A stretch of DNA of 22,472 bases from Clostridiaceae bacterium (GCA_018378255.1 JAGZXV010000078.1:1-22472); one strand, 5' to 3'. Shown: positions 1-8,187, counted from the first letter of the stretch. Numbers and translations are program-made. Notes: generated by a model from the sequence alone, not told the origin.

Positions 1-1
1 G

Positions 2-151
2 ATCAATCGTGACGACGAAGCGGTTGTGCGCCTGCCCTGCCATGCGGCAGAGGATTTGCTGGACGATCAGACCCGCGTAGATACCGATACGGACGATCTG
101 GTACTGCGTATTCCGGCCTGCTCGGCTCGCATTCTGCGCGTAACCGAGTGA
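2..151 (+). CDS. C-terminal end of a probable glycoside hydrolase (partial, 5' end outside window)
   Basis: An open frame enters from the left edge and stops at TGA 149-151, giving 49 residues that begin INRDDEAVV and end LRIPACSARILRVTE. The pattern of an Asn/Asp-rich strand, a short DLLDD turn and a final 'L-x-I-P-x-x-S-A-R-I-L' strand resembles the C-terminal beta-sandwich of GH13-type alpha-glucosidases/amylases and related hydrolases. No catalytic residues are in view, so the class is tentative. By hand count the stretch is about 60% GC (90/151), clearly higher than the genes that follow, and is rich in GAC, CGC and CTG codons. Only 16 nt separate the stop from the next ATG, with no terminator between. 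It may be a transferred gene, a differently evolving neighbour, or a chimeric contig end. Confidence 0.45.
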   Translation: MNRDDEAVVRLPCHAAEDLLDDQTRVDTDTDDLVLRIPACSARILRVTE

Positions 152-167
152 CATCAAGGAGGAAACT

Positions 168-1079
168 ATGGATTTACGGCAGATTGAAAATATTTTGAAA
201 ATCGCCCAAGAAGAGAACATAACCAGAGCGGCTGAAAAATTATATATTTCCCAGCCTGCGTTAAACCAGCAGCTTTTAAACCTGGAAAAGGAGTTAGGAA
301 CACGGCTGTTTTACCGTAACAGGAATAACTGGAACCTGACGGAAGCCGGGGAAATTTACGTGGAGGCAGGGAAAAAATTACTGGAGATAAAAAAAGAGGC
401 CTATGCCAGGATTTCGGATTTGGCACAGACAAAACGGGAACAGCTCACAATCGGAGTGACGCCCGGAACCGGCGGGCGCATGATGGCATGGGTTTATAAG
501 AAGTTCCACCGGGCTTATCCGGAGATAAGAATGCAGGTTTCACAAGCATTTGGGCGGCAGATTCAAAAGGATGTTGGTTCCGGCATTCTGGATATTGGAA
601 TTATGACCATCGGTGAATCCTGGGCCGGAAAAGAAGTGACCGAGGAACTGAGGCGGGCTGAGATGATCTTAGTGATGTCAAAGGATAATCCTATGCGATC
701 AGAAGTCATAACGGAACCTGACGGAACCAGGGCGGTTGACCTGAGTAAATTCCGGGATGAATACTTTGTTTTGGGGAGCAAGGCCGGTATTAACCATACA
801 ATTCTGACCAATTTATTTGAGCAGGCAGGATTTACACCTAAGCTCTACTCTCAAAGCGGAGGGTTTCTGCTTAATATGTCCATGGTGGAAGAGAACCTGT
901 GTTGCAGCGTGATAGAAGAATATCACGAAAAAGAACTTCCGGAAGGAGTTATCAGTTTTAAATTAACATCCCATCCTGTTCTGAAGGTCGTTGCCATACA
1001 TAAAAGGGGAAAATATTTAAGCCGCGCATCCAGGGACTTCATCGATATGGCCAGGGAGTATTGGAAGGAATGCGAATGA
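168..1079 (+). CDS. LysR-family transcriptional regulator
   Basis: A 303-residue protein of typical LysR length. Residues 1-60 form the winged helix-turn-helix (MDLRQIENILKIAQEEN, then ITRAAEKLYISQPALNQQL and LFYRNRNNWNLTEAG). A linker helix follows, then a periplasmic-binding-protein-like effector domain from about residue 90 (LTIGVTPGTGGRM). The start is set by AAGGAGG at 156-162, 5 nt before ATG 168. The gene has its own terminator downstream and lies co-directionally before a transporter/enolase/MBL-fold operon, so it is the likely local activator of that operon; effector unknown. Its own promoter is not visible, because the sequence directly upstream is the end of a GC-rich gene. Confidence 0.9.
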   Translation: MDLRQIENILKIAQEENITRAAEKLYISQPALNQQLLNLEKELGTRLFYRNRNNWNLTEAGEIYVEAGKKLLEIKKEAYARISDLAQTKREQLTIGVTPGTGGRMMAWVYKKFHRAYPEIRMQVSQAFGRQIQKDVGSGILDIGIMTIGESWAGKEVTEELRRAEMILVMSKDNPMRSEVITEPDGTRAVDLSKFRDEYFVLGSKAGINHTILTNLFEQAGFTPKLYSQSGGFLLNMSMVEENLCCSVIEEYHEKELPEGVISFKLTSHPVLKVVAIHKRGKYLSRASRDFIDMAREYWKECE

Positions 1080-1094
1080 TGAACAGACTGACCA

Positions 1095-1114
1095 GCTGCG
1101 GAATATTCCGCAGC
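1095..1114. repeat. 20-bp perfect palindrome after the LysR gene
   Basis: GCTGCGGAATATTCCGCAGC is a perfect 20-bp palindrome 16 nt after the LysR stop codon. No T-run follows it directly, so it is not an intrinsic terminator by itself. It could be a first hairpin protecting the LysR mRNA 3' end, or a protein-binding dyad. Confidence 0.5.
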
Positions 1115-1135
1115 CGGTTAGGAATATTTTATTGG

Positions 1136-1165
1136 AGCAACCCGCTGTGAGTGGGGGCTTTTTTT
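1136..1165 (+). terminator. Rho-independent terminator of the LysR gene
   Basis: Stem CCCGCT (1141-1146)/AGTGGG (1150-1155) with one G-U pair is extended by AGC/GCT across a small internal loop and followed by seven T residues (1159-1165). It separates the LysR transcript from the downstream operon. Confidence 0.65.
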
Positions 1166-1202
1166 AATTGAAATTTTGAATAACACCATTGAAATTGCCA
1201 AG

Positions 1203-1231
1203 TGTACAAATACCTGAGCCTTCGTTATACT
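1203..1231 (+). promoter_or_regulatory. Candidate promoter for the transporter/enolase/MBL operon
   Basis: TGTACA (1203-1208, 4/6 match to the -35 consensus), a 17-nt spacer and TATACT (1226-1231, 5/6 match to -10) lie in the intergenic region after the LysR terminator. A weak -35 fits an activator-dependent promoter. Assignment is by eye only. Confidence 0.4.
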
Positions 1232-1244
1232 CAACTTATCTACA

Positions 1245-1262
1245 ATGTACTGCGCAGTGCAT
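1245..1262. promoter_or_regulatory. Near-palindromic candidate operator
   Basis: ATGTACTGCGCAGTGCAT is an 18-bp dyad with a central CG and one mismatched pair, 14 nt downstream of the candidate -10 and 28 nt before the transporter ATG. LysR sites usually lie upstream of -35, so this position suits a roadblock-type repressor better. The protein that would bind it is unknown. Confidence 0.35.
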
Positions 1263-1290
1263 ATTACTTGAAAAGGAAGGTATTTATTAA

Positions 1291-2562
1291 ATGGCATGGC
1301 AAATGTATTTCACATTTTTTACGTTCTTTCTGGTAATTATTCTGCTTTCCAGCGGAAAATTCCGCATTGCGACAGTTGCGATGATGGCGGCCATCATTCT
1401 GGAAGCGTCCGGAATCCTGACATTTAAAGAAACCTGGTCGGGACTTACCAACTCATCCGTTATTCTCATGGCGTCCATGTTCTTAGTCGCCCATGGTCTT
1501 TCAAAAACCAGCCTGATTTCCAAACTGAGCCGCAGCATGATTAAACCCGGGGCCAGTGATACGAAAATTATGTTCGGCTTTTTTATCATGATTTTTCTGT
1601 TAACCTGTTTTACAAATGGAACTACGACTCTAACCATTTTGATCCCATTAATCATTACCGTATGTAAGGAAAATGACCGTCCGGTCAGTAAATTTATGCA
1701 GAGCTGTGCGATCATTGCCCAGGTGTGGGCAGGCCTGATTCCCTTAGGCGGAAATGCAGGCGGTTACAACATGATCAACCAGGTGATTACCGAATTGGGC
1801 GGAACCGGAGAGTTCACATTTTTTACTCAAATGATTGCAAAACTTCCTATTGGAATTGCAGTGGCTGCAGGAGCCGTGTTAGTGAACCACCGGTTTGCAC
1901 CTGTTATTGAGGCGGACTACGTGGCGGAATCCAAAGAAGAAAAGAAGTCCAGCCTGACGGCAAAACAGGAAAAGAGGGCGATCGTCATTTTTGTTCTCAC
2001 CATTGCAGGACTGGTATTTATGTCCCTGACCGGCGGTGACAATGTGGTTCCTCCTCTGATCGGCGCGCTGGCAATGGTGCTGTTTGGAATTATAGGGCCG
2101 AAAGAGGTGCCGAATCATATGGGCCTGACCGTTATCATGATTCAGGTTGGCATGCTTCCTCTGGCGACCGCACTGGCTAAGACCGGTGGCGATAAGGTGA
2201 TCGGAAATATAGTCAACGCCCTACTGGGCGGGTCTGACAACAAATACTTTGTGCTGTTTGTATTTTTTGCAGTCACCTCTGTGCTGACCCAGTTTATGTC
2301 CAACAGCGCAGTGAATAACATTTTCCGGCCCATTGCGGTAATAACGGCGATTACAAATGGCTGGAGCGCTACTGCGCTTGTGCTGGCGGTCCTCATCGGC
2401 TCCAATTGTGCCATGTGTACCCCCATGGCATCTACAGTAACTGTGCTGGGATATGAACATGGAAAATACAATACCAAGCAGTATTGGCTGGGCGGACTTT
2501 TCTGCTGGCTCATTTATCTGATTGTGTTTATGATCTGGATCCCATTTATGTTCCCGCTGTGA
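1291..2562 (+). CDS. SLC13/DASS-type anion (carboxylate) permease
   Basis: A 423-residue, highly hydrophobic polytopic membrane protein with about 10-12 predicted membrane segments and a basic/acidic cytoplasmic loop around residues 208-230. Two pseudo-repeated motifs are visible: FTNGTTTLTILIP at 107-119 and QFMSNSAVNNIFRP at 334-347. They match the paired Ser/Thr-Asn-Thr anion/sodium-binding motifs of divalent anion:sodium symporters (SLC13, ArsB/CitT-like ion transporter superfamily). AAGGAAGG lies about 10 nt before ATG 1291. It is first in a three-gene set with an enolase-superfamily enzyme and an MBL hydrolase, so it probably imports the organic or sugar acid they process. The substrate cannot be read from sequence. 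Confidence 0.8.
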   Translation: MAWQMYFTFFTFFLVIILLSSGKFRIATVAMMAAIILEASGILTFKETWSGLTNSSVILMASMFLVAHGLSKTSLISKLSRSMIKPGASDTKIMFGFFIMIFLLTCFTNGTTTLTILIPLIITVCKENDRPVSKFMQSCAIIAQVWAGLIPLGGNAGGYNMINQVITELGGTGEFTFFTQMIAKLPIGIAVAAGAVLVNHRFAPVIEADYVAESKEEKKSSLTAKQEKRAIVIFVLTIAGLVFMSLTGGDNVVPPLIGALAMVLFGIIGPKEVPNHMGLTVIMIQVGMLPLATALAKTGGDKVIGNIVNALLGGSDNKYFVLFVFFAVTSVLTQFMSNSAVNNIFRPIAVITAITNGWSATALVLAVLIGSNCAMCTPMASTVTVLGYEHGKYNTKQYWLGGLFCWLIYLIVFMIWIPFMFPL

Positions 2563-2569
2563 GTGTTTT

Positions 2570-2582
2570 CCTTTTGAAAAGG
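2570..2582. repeat. Small AT-rich hairpin in the transporter-enolase gap
   Basis: CCTTTTGAAAAGG, a 13-bp dyad 8 nt after the transporter stop, lies in a 112-nt gap. It is too weak to be a convincing terminator, so read-through into the enolase-superfamily gene is expected. Confidence 0.25.
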
Positions 2583-2674
2583 CAAAACAGGGTGTGTTGG
2601 ATGTGAATACAATATACAGAAAAAATATGTAACCCGGTGTTCAGATGTAGGGTAGTTCGGAAAGGATAAATCAG

Positions 2675-3853
2675 ATGATATATAAAATTGATGGTATAAT
2701 AGAACAAAATATTGGAATGAAAATCAACGAGGATCTGGCATTTCCCGATAAAATCAGGATTAAAAAGGCAGTTTTGTACAGCTTTAACAGAAAGCCCAGA
2801 GAAAAGGTTTGGAAGGATGGTACGGGAAAGGTGAGCCGGGACTGGGCATTTCCCAATTGGATGAAGATATATGACGAAGAAGGCAGCTGCGGGGAGGGGC
2901 TTGTATCCCCGGCGGTCTGGCAGATATTTATTCCTATGATGCTGCAGGACGGGCAGGCCAGGACCAATTTGGAGTGGAGAAAGCTGTTTTACTGGAAAGA
3001 GAGGGCCGGAGCACAGTTTTTTGGGGCAATGTACCAGACGGAAATGCTGATCTATGACTTGATTGCCAGGAAACACGGGATTCCTCTTCACCGGATGCTG
3101 GGAGCGGACAGGGACTGGTGCGATGTTTACAAGGGCGGCGGTTCTGTGCTGCGCACGGATGAGGAATTGGTAGAAGAACTGCTGGAAATCAAGGAGGCGG
3201 GATATAAGGGGACGAAGTTTAAAATCGGAATCGGTGATGTGGAGCGGGATGTGCGCAGAATGGAGCTGGCCCGCAAAGCCCTTGGTCATGACTTTAAGAT
3301 CGCCGTGGATGGCAACCAGTCATGGGATGCCGGAACCTGTATGGAATTTGTCCGGGCGGCCCATTCTTATCACATCGAATGGTACGAAGAGCCGGTTCAG
3401 GCCCAGGAGATGGACGAGATTGAGAAGTTTGCGGGGATGATGAAAGAGGAGAAGATTGAGGTTCCCATTGCTATGGGCGAATCTGCAAAATCATTTGATA
3501 CCTTTAAATCCTACATACGTTCCGGTGTTAAGGTGCTTCAGCCGGTGCCATTTTTCTATACCTTGGCGGAGGCTTTAAGGGTGATGGAATATGGGCGGAG
3601 CCAGGGCTGCCGGATTACCAGCGGACAGGGCTACCTTCCCGGCGTATTGGCCGGAACTCTGATGAAGGAAGGGGAATTGATTGAGTTTCATAAGCCGAAC
3701 CAGGATTATGTAGAAGATTATTACTGTGTTCACAGTGAGCTGAAAGACGGGAGGATGTATCTTCCTGATATTCCCGGAATTCCGGTCAGAGTGGATTTTG
3801 AAAAGCTTGAAAAAGACGGCTGTCTGGCCGGAATTCAGTATTTTTATGGGTGA
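2675..3853 (+). CDS. Enolase-superfamily enzyme, mandelate racemase/muconate lactonizing-like
   Basis: A 392-residue protein with a capping domain (about 1-145) followed by a (beta/alpha)7-beta barrel. The KxK motif K181-F-K183 supplies a likely catalytic base. The metal ligands appear as D212 (VDGNQSWD), E238 (WYEEP) and E269 (MGES). The family normally abstracts a proton alpha to a carboxylate, for example in acid-sugar dehydratases and racemases. Unusually, where MR-group enzymes have LQPD on strand 6 and a His on strand 7, this protein reads VLQPVP (about 288-293) and ITSGQGYLPG (about 314-323), so the Asp-His dyad seems absent. The start ATG 2675 follows GGAAAGGA. The carboxylate permease upstream and the MBL hydrolase downstream support organic-acid catabolism; the exact reaction is not assigned. 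Confidence 0.8.
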   Translation: MIYKIDGIIEQNIGMKINEDLAFPDKIRIKKAVLYSFNRKPREKVWKDGTGKVSRDWAFPNWMKIYDEEGSCGEGLVSPAVWQIFIPMMLQDGQARTNLEWRKLFYWKERAGAQFFGAMYQTEMLIYDLIARKHGIPLHRMLGADRDWCDVYKGGGSVLRTDEELVEELLEIKEAGYKGTKFKIGIGDVERDVRRMELARKALGHDFKIAVDGNQSWDAGTCMEFVRAAHSYHIEWYEEPVQAQEMDEIEKFAGMMKEEKIEVPIAMGESAKSFDTFKSYIRSGVKVLQPVPFFYTLAEALRVMEYGRSQGCRITSGQGYLPGVLAGTLMKEGELIEFHKPNQDYVEDYYCVHSELKDGRMYLPDIPGIPVRVDFEKLEKDGCLAGIQYFYG

Positions 3854-3903
3854 TTTATGGAGATACGCTGTTTGATTTGTTATTATGAAAAGGAGATGGA
3901 AAA

Positions 3904-4755
3904 ATGAAAGAAAAAAGATTTTTTTACGCGCCGGTGAAAGCAAAACGGGCCCTTCAGGAACTTGATAAGATTTGGGATCATACTGTAAAACCTTTCCGGG
4001 TGGCCCCTCATGTGTGGAGTATCGGATGCAATGATGATGTCAGCGTTCATCTGCTGGATTCCGGCGACGGCCTGATTCTTCTGGATACGGGCATGGAACA
4101 ATATCTGCATTTAGTGGTAAATTCGATATGGAGTTTAGGTTTTAATCCTAAGGATATTAAAATGATTCTGCTCGGTCATTACCATGGAGACCACACCAAT
4201 GGAGTAAGGCTGTTAAAAGAAATGTGCGGCGCAAAGGTTTATCTCTCCAAAGAGGATGAAGTGCAGCACCAGCTTCACAAAGATGATGTTAAACCGATGA
4301 GGACGCTGCCATATGAAGTGGATTCGTTTTTTGATGATAATAAACCAGTGAAATTGGGGCGTTTTACCATAGAGACAAAACTGGTTCCCGGGCATACGCC
4401 GGGATGTACGGCATTCTTTTTTGACGATACGGATGAGGAAACGGGTGAAACATTTCACGTCGCTATGCACGGAGGACTGGGGGCGGCAACCATGAAGCCG
4501 GAGGTGCTTGAGAGGAACGGGTATCCGGAAGAATTGGCTCATATTTTCATAAAGGATTGTTATGAGCTGGCTGAACGGAAAGTGGATATTGCCTTGGCGA
4601 GCCATTTGAATCATGGGAATATTGAGCCGAATATACCGGAAGATGGGACGGATTACAGGGGGTTTGTGGCGGATTATGCGTGGCATGATATATTGATTGA
4701 CCGGGCGGATTGTGTTAAGAGTTATTATCCGGATAAATACCAGGTTTTAATGTAA
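3904..4755 (+). CDS. MBL-fold metallo-hydrolase
   Basis: A 283-residue protein with the metallo-beta-lactamase signature H92-Y-H94-G-D96-H97 (LLGHYHGDH), a preceding LLDTGM strand (59-64), VPGHTPG with H164, H189 in VAMHGG, and a C-terminal ALASHLNHG (H234/H237). The layout resembles class B3-like or lactonase-like members, with a two-zinc hydrolytic centre. No signal peptide is visible, so it should be cytoplasmic and a metabolic hydrolase (lactone, ester or thioester) rather than a secreted beta-lactamase. AAGGAG lies just before ATG 3904, 50 nt after the enolase-superfamily gene. It is the last gene of the presumed operon and is followed by a strong hairpin. Confidence 0.8.
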   Translation: MKEKRFFYAPVKAKRALQELDKIWDHTVKPFRVAPHVWSIGCNDDVSVHLLDSGDGLILLDTGMEQYLHLVVNSIWSLGFNPKDIKMILLGHYHGDHTNGVRLLKEMCGAKVYLSKEDEVQHQLHKDDVKPMRTLPYEVDSFFDDNKPVKLGRFTIETKLVPGHTPGCTAFFFDDTDEETGETFHVAMHGGLGAATMKPEVLERNGYPEELAHIFIKDCYELAERKVDIALASHLNHGNIEPNIPEDGTDYRGFVADYAWHDILIDRADCVKSYYPDKYQVLM

Positions 4756-4758
4756 GGT

Positions 4759-4786
4759 GTGAAGGCATTTTCGAAAATGCCTTCAC
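4759..4786. terminator. Bidirectional hairpin between convergent operons
   Basis: A perfect 28-bp palindrome with arms GTGAAGGCATTTTC / GAAAATGCCTTCAC lies in the 45-nt gap between the converging MBL gene and scrB. T-rich sequence on the right is interrupted (GCTTTACTTT) and the other strand has a modest T content, so it probably ends both transcripts. Confidence 0.65.
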
Positions 4787-4800
4787 GCTTTACTTTAAAA

Positions 4801-6252
4801 TCACCTCACCTGAAATTCCCCCATCTCATACAAATCAATACTTCCATCAAACATCCCCTCCAGTTCCACACATCCGCATTCCCCATATACTCTGCTGGTA
4901 AACACCTCGATTCCCCCATTAACAAATATCTCCAATGAAGTGGTATCTGAATAAATTCTCAACTTCTTCAACTCTTCCAATTCCACTTTTCTGCATGTAC
5001 GTCCTGCGCCGCAGGCGCCAAGGTCCAGTGTCATCAGCCCATCCTTCCAGATCAGGCTGACGTCTTTTCTGAGCGTCATTTCCATATAAGTACAGGCGTT
5101 GAAGGTAATTTCAGCTTCATAGACCAACGGGGATGTTGGCTCTGTAAAGCTGTTCTGTATATCATAGGTGCGTTTATTGCGGCGAAGCGCTTTCAGTTCT
5201 TCCAGCGGAACCTGAAACAGACGTCCGTTTTTATAATGGAGCTGACGGGGCAGCGTGAGAGCATGCTGCCAGCCGGATGAAACGGTGGGGTTTGTATAGT
5301 CTGCATCCGGAATGCCCATCCATCCGATTAAGATCCTGCGCCCCGTTTCGTCTTCGAAGGTCTGGGGGGCGTAAAAATCAAATCCTCTGTCCACCAGACG
5401 GACATCATTTGTGGCATCGATTCCATAACTATTTTGTTCAAAATCGAAATCCATTCTCATTATGGTACATTGATGGACATTTTCAAAATCCACACCCCGG
5501 GGCTTAATTCCCTGGGGACAGGAGATCAGGCAGAGCTGCCCGTCTAAAAAGAAGAGATCCGGGCATTCCCACATATAGCCAAAGGGTTCTTCGGTTTTAA
5601 TCTTCTGATAAAAAGTCCAATGTTCCAGGTCCTCAGAGCGGTACATCAGTACCATGCCCTGGCTTTTATCATCCCGGGCGCCTAAAACCATGTAATAGGC
5701 GCCGCCGGTTTTCAGAATCTTAGGATCGCGGATATGGCAGCTCATGCCAGAGGGGTAATCACTGTTGGTTAATATCACTTCTTTGGGGGAGATGTGATAT
5801 CCGTCGGTGCTGGTGAAATGGATGGTATTGCTGCCCCGTCCCTCCATGATGTAGTCATAGTCCTGCCGGTCAAAATGCTTTACATTTCCGGTATAGAAAT
5901 AGTGGATTTTACCGTCCTCCACAAAGGCGGAACCGGAGTAAGCCCCGTGGGCATCGGCGTCCGTATCGGGATAGAGGAAAGGTTCTTCCTGTGTATAACA
6001 GACAAAATCCCGGGTGGTGAAATGGCCCCAGAGCTTCAGCTCTCCGGTGGGCTCAAAGGGGGTATACTGGTAATAAATGTGATAGACGCCCTGGAACTGG
6101 CATAACCCGTTAGGGTCATTCAGCCATCCGGTTTCCGGCATCAGGTGAAAATGAAGGCGGCGTGGGTCATTTTTTACTTCTGTGCGGAAAGCCTCATTTT
6201 CCTGATGCCATTGTATATAGTCATTTTTAAAAACTTTTTCGTACTTTTTCAA
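4801..6252 (-). CDS. scrB: Sucrose-6-phosphate hydrolase (GH32 invertase)
   Basis: A 483-residue glycoside hydrolase family 32 protein that cleaves sucrose-6-phosphate, made by the PTS, into glucose-6-phosphate and fructose. Catalytic motifs are WLNDPNG with nucleophile D46, R175-D176-P177 (transition-state stabiliser) and E229-C230 (general acid in MWECPDL). A five-bladed propeller is followed by a C-terminal beta-sandwich from about residue 350. The start codon is TTG (rc of CAA 6250-6252), preceded on the minus strand by GAAAGGAG at a suitable distance; no nearby in-frame ATG retains the N-terminal region. It is cytoplasmic with no signal peptide. It lies 30 nt downstream of the sucrose PTS gene and ends at the convergent hairpin. 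Confidence 0.93.
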   Translation of the reverse strand: MKKYEKVFKNDYIQWHQENEAFRTEVKNDPRRLHFHLMPETGWLNDPNGLCQFQGVYHIYYQYTPFEPTGELKLWGHFTTRDFVCYTQEEPFLYPDTDADAHGAYSGSAFVEDGKIHYFYTGNVKHFDRQDYDYIMEGRGSNTIHFTSTDGYHISPKEVILTNSDYPSGMSCHIRDPKILKTGGAYYMVLGARDDKSQGMVLMYRSEDLEHWTFYQKIKTEEPFGYMWECPDLFFLDGQLCLISCPQGIKPRGVDFENVHQCTIMRMDFDFEQNSYGIDATNDVRLVDRGFDFYAPQTFEDETGRRILIGWMGIPDADYTNPTVSSGWQHALTLPRQLHYKNGRLFQVPLEELKALRRNKRTYDIQNSFTEPTSPLVYEAEITFNACTYMEMTLRKDVSLIWKDGLMTLDLGACGAGRTCRKVELEELKKLRIYSDTTSLEIFVNGGIEVFTSRVYGECGCVELEGMFDGSIDLYEMGEFQVR

Positions 6253-6282
6253 AGGGATGCTCCTTTCAGGCTGGGGATGGAA

Positions 6283-8187
6283 TTATCTGTATAAAGTCAT
6301 TACCATGGTGTCAGGGCCGGCCTGTGGGGCAGGGATGATATTGGCTGTAATACCATCGGCCTGTGGGAGAATCATCATGGTTTGAGCGCTGTATCCCCTT
6401 TCTTTTACAAGATCTAAATCTACGGTCAGGAGTTTCTGGCCTTTACGGATGCGGTCACCTTGGGCTGCAAATGTTTCAAATCCTTCCCCTTTCATCTGTA
6501 CGGTATCGATTCCAACATGGATTAATAAGTCAATTCCACAGTCCAGGGTGATGCCCAGGGCATGTTTTGTCTCATATAAAAGGGTTAAGGTTCCGTCGCA
6601 GGGCGCATATACGGTCCCGTCAGACGGGTTGACAGCGATGCCGTCGCCAAGCATTTTGGAGGAGAACATAGGGTCTTCGGATTGTTCAACGGAGAGGACT
6701 TCTCCGTTCATGGGGGAGTATAATTTGGCGGCCGGAGCAGCTGCGGTATTGCCGGAACCAGACTGTGCCTTAGCTGCCGCCATATTGGCCTCATCCTTAT
6801 CAAGCCCAAACTTTTTCCAGAATACCCAGGTCAGTACAAAGGATAATCCCATGGAGATCATTAACCCAACTGCAAAATTTAAGTAATGTTCCGGTTTCAT
6901 GGAAATGAATCCGGGGAGACCGGCTGCGCCCAGGGCCTGAGCCAGGGTTTTTGTCCAGGCAAGATAAGCGCTGCCTGCCGCAGAACCGATCATTGCCGCG
7001 TAAAATGGGTATTTTAACTTCAAAGTGACGCCGAACATAGCCGGTTCCGTAATGCCGAGAAGTGCGGAAATACCGGAAGCAGAGCAGATGGATTTCATCT
7101 TGTCATTCTTTGTGAGCAGCAGAACTGCGATCACTGCAGCTCCCTGAGCCACGTTGTTCATGCTGGCAGTTGTGAAGATAAAGCTTCCACCGGTGACTGC
7201 ACTTTCGGCAATCAACTGGGTTTCAATGGCGATAAAGCTGTGATGCATGCCCGTCATAGTGATCGGAGCGTAAGCGAATCCGAACAGAGCGCCGCCGATG
7301 GGCCCCAATACGTTGTATACCCATGTGATTCCCTCTGCCAGCAGGTTGCCCGCTTCGCGCAGAACTGGTCCTACACAGATAAATGTCAAAAATGAGGTGA
7401 TCAGGATGGACAGCAATGGAGTTGAAAGATTATCCAGCCAGCTGGGTGTCACTTTGTGAAGCCTTTTTTCTATATTGGCCAGGATCCAGGACACGGCCAG
7501 AACCGGCAGTACGGTGCCCTGATATCCGATGGCAGCGATCTCAAAACCGAAAATATTCCATACAGGAGGTTCTGCAATGCCGATCTGGTAAGCATTTAAA
7601 AGGTCGGGATGAACCATGATCATACCCATGGCAGCTCCGAGAAATGCATTGCCCCCAAACTTCTTTGCCGCACTGAACCCGATCAGCACAGGCAGAAATG
7701 TAAACGGCGCGTTGGCAAATGTATTGATGGCGGCAGCCAGCCCCTGCCACTGCGGGTACAGCTCAATAACCGACTGGCCGTCAATGAGAGCGGAGGTCAG
7801 CAGGTTATTCAGGCCCATGAGAAGACCGCCGGCCACGATGGCGGGAATGATGGGGACAAAAATGTCGCTGAGCATTTTGACAAACCGCTGGATGGGGTTT
7901 CCTTTTTTCTCTTCCGGTTCATCCTTTGTATCGGACAAAGTGCCGAGCTGTTTTTGGACCTCATCGCAGATCAGGTTAACCAGGCCGGAGCCGAAGATGA
8001 TCTGAAACTGTGACTGGGTTAGAAAGACCCCTTTCACCCCTTCAATATCGCTGATTACATCTTCATTGCGAAGATCGTTATTCTTCAGTTGAAAACGAAG
8101 ACGGGTGGCACAGTGGGCTACTGATTTGATGTTGCTCTTTCCGCCCACATTTTCGATTACTTCGCGGGCTATTCTCGCATAATCCAT
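6283..8187 (-). CDS. scrA: Sucrose-specific PTS transporter, fused EIIBCA
   Basis: A 634-residue fused PTS permease that imports and phosphorylates sucrose. The EIIB domain (1-90) carries the phospho-Cys C26 in SVAHCATRLRF. A membrane EIIC domain spans about 105-470 (FVPIIPAIVAGGLLMGLNN, GITEPAMFGV), followed by an Ala-rich linker (about 475-495). A C-terminal EIIA(Glc-like) domain has LLIHVGIDTV with phospho-His at about 557. The start was moved from an ATG at 8211 to ATG 8187, because GGGAGGG (8196-8202) lies 8 nt before the latter and would be inside the longer reading. It is transcribed with scrB from a consensus promoter under two operators. Carrying its own EIIA removes the need for a separate EIIA(Glc). 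Confidence 0.93.
   Translation of the reverse strand: MDYARIAREVIENVGGKSNIKSVAHCATRLRFQLKNNDLRNEDVISDIEGVKGVFLTQSQFQIIFGSGLVNLICDEVQKQLGTLSDTKDEPEEKKGNPIQRFVKMLSDIFVPIIPAIVAGGLLMGLNNLLTSALIDGQSVIELYPQWQGLAAAINTFANAPFTFLPVLIGFSAAKKFGGNAFLGAAMGMIMVHPDLLNAYQIGIAEPPVWNIFGFEIAAIGYQGTVLPVLAVSWILANIEKRLHKVTPSWLDNLSTPLLSILITSFLTFICVGPVLREAGNLLAEGITWVYNVLGPIGGALFGFAYAPITMTGMHHSFIAIETQLIAESAVTGGSFIFTTASMNNVAQGAAVIAVLLLTKNDKMKSICSASGISALLGITEPAMFGVTLKLKYPFYAAMIGSAAGSAYLAWTKTLAQALGAAGLPGFISMKPEHYLNFAVGLMISMGLSFVLTWVFWKKFGLDKDEANMAAAKAQSGSGNTAAAPAAKLYSPMNGEVLSVEQSEDPMFSSKMLGDGIAVNPSDGTVYAPCDGTLTLLYETKHALGITLDCGIDLLIHVGIDTVQMKGEGFETFAAQGDRIRKGQKLLTVDLDLVKERGYSAQTMMILPQADGITANIIPAPQAGPDTMVMTLYR

Noticed and set aside
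3904..4755. MBL-fold gene as an antibiotic-resistance beta-lactamase
   Set aside because: No signal peptide, and it sits in a catabolic operon; the HxHxDH motif is common to many metabolic hydrolases, so resistance is not supported.
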